Part shown: positions 63,971 to 64,000 of the stretch, piece by piece | Layout of the letters: every line of letters starts with the position of its first letter | Numbering within the stretch: position 1 is the stretch's first letter | Assembly (NCBI GenBank): GCA_017471505.1 | Contig: JAFUTC010000004.1 | Coordinates: 253,608 to 317,607 of the forward strand | DNA from: Alloprevotella sp. | GTDB taxonomy: Bacteria; Bacteroidota; Bacteroidia; Bacteroidales; Bacteroidaceae | DNA length: 64,000 nt | Direction of reading: 5' to 3' | Program-made: the position numbers and the translations under genes | The notes under the pieces: generated by a model | Told to the model about the DNA's origin: nothing | Database searches by the model: none | The model's input: the letters and a program-made list of their open reading frames with translations, nothing else

Positions 63971-64000
63971 ATGCCAAAGAAAATTGACCCAGCAGAAATG
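63971..64000 (+). CDS. Start of a downstream gene, cut by the window (C4 zinc-ribbon-like, from context)
   Basis: Only ten codons are visible (MPKKIDPAEM). In this phylum a C4-type zinc-ribbon protein commonly follows the Nif3-like gene, so I suggest it; the sequence itself is too short to test this. Confidence 0.5.
   Translation, partial: MPKKIDPAEM

Overview
The window looks like a chromosomal segment from a Bacteroidales bacterium, probably a Prevotella-like member with a fairly GC-rich core genome. The evidence is Bacteroidetes-type promoters (TTTG, about 20 bp, TAnnTTTG) in front of several genes, lipoproteins and secreted proteins typical of the phylum, a beta-N-acetylhexosaminidase with PA14 domain, and family matches throughout (short AMP nucleosidase, MORN protein, HhH/beta-barrel protein, golvesin-like amidase). 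No species call is possible from the sequence alone.

Layout. 0-11.3 kb: end of an endonuclease/phosphatase-family gene, a GlcNAc-kinase-like gene, GH20 hexosaminidase, and a leftward run pgk, then PBP1A / MORN protein / glycogen branching enzyme. 11.3-18.4 kb: leftward MBOAT plus two SGNH proteins (a surface O-acetylation set), a LytTR regulator overlapping a single-span membrane protein, nth, ribE and a lipoprotein. 18.4-26.1 kb: rpsA, a BASS-type transporter, eno, tRNA-Val, cutC, and pyrK-pyrD. 26.1-33.0 kb: malQ, a promoter-driven structured RNA, and a 2-oxoacid:ferredoxin oxidoreductase operon. 33.1-40.3 kb: an acyltransferase, a large amidase-like protein and a Kdo/lipid A block (waaA, lpxL-like, kdsB, Kdo/LPS kinase). 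40.48-about 54.0 kb: an AT-richer island. 54.1-57.4 kb: the LPS/envelope genes resume with a GT9 heptosyltransferase-like gene. 57.4-64 kb: an XRE regulator, an unexplained AT-rich 1.3 kb stretch, holA, AMP nucleosidase, an HsdR_N nuclease-like protein, a small lipoprotein and a Nif3-like protein.

The island is the main accessory system. It encodes, all on the plus strand, a membrane SpoIIE-type phosphatase fused to a HATPase (RsbW-like) domain, a STAS anti-sigma-antagonist-like protein, an alginate-export-like outer-membrane barrel, a 2410-residue NRPS with C-A-T-C-A-T-R order, a MATE exporter and an Sfp-type phosphopantetheinyl transferase. It therefore carries its own sensing switch, synthetase, activation enzyme and candidate export route. 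The reductase domain predicts reductive release of a dipeptide aldehyde or its cyclised product. The island itself carries two further repeat families: a hairpin element fused to gene 3' ends and a 22-bp palindrome pair.

The most unusual DNA-level signal is a set of six intergenic arrays in the core genome. Each is built from AATTSCATWATGSAATT-like palindromes repeated at exactly 21 bp, usually five copies. The array at the left island edge has four copies, and a matching single unit lies at the right edge, which suggests the island split a five-unit array.
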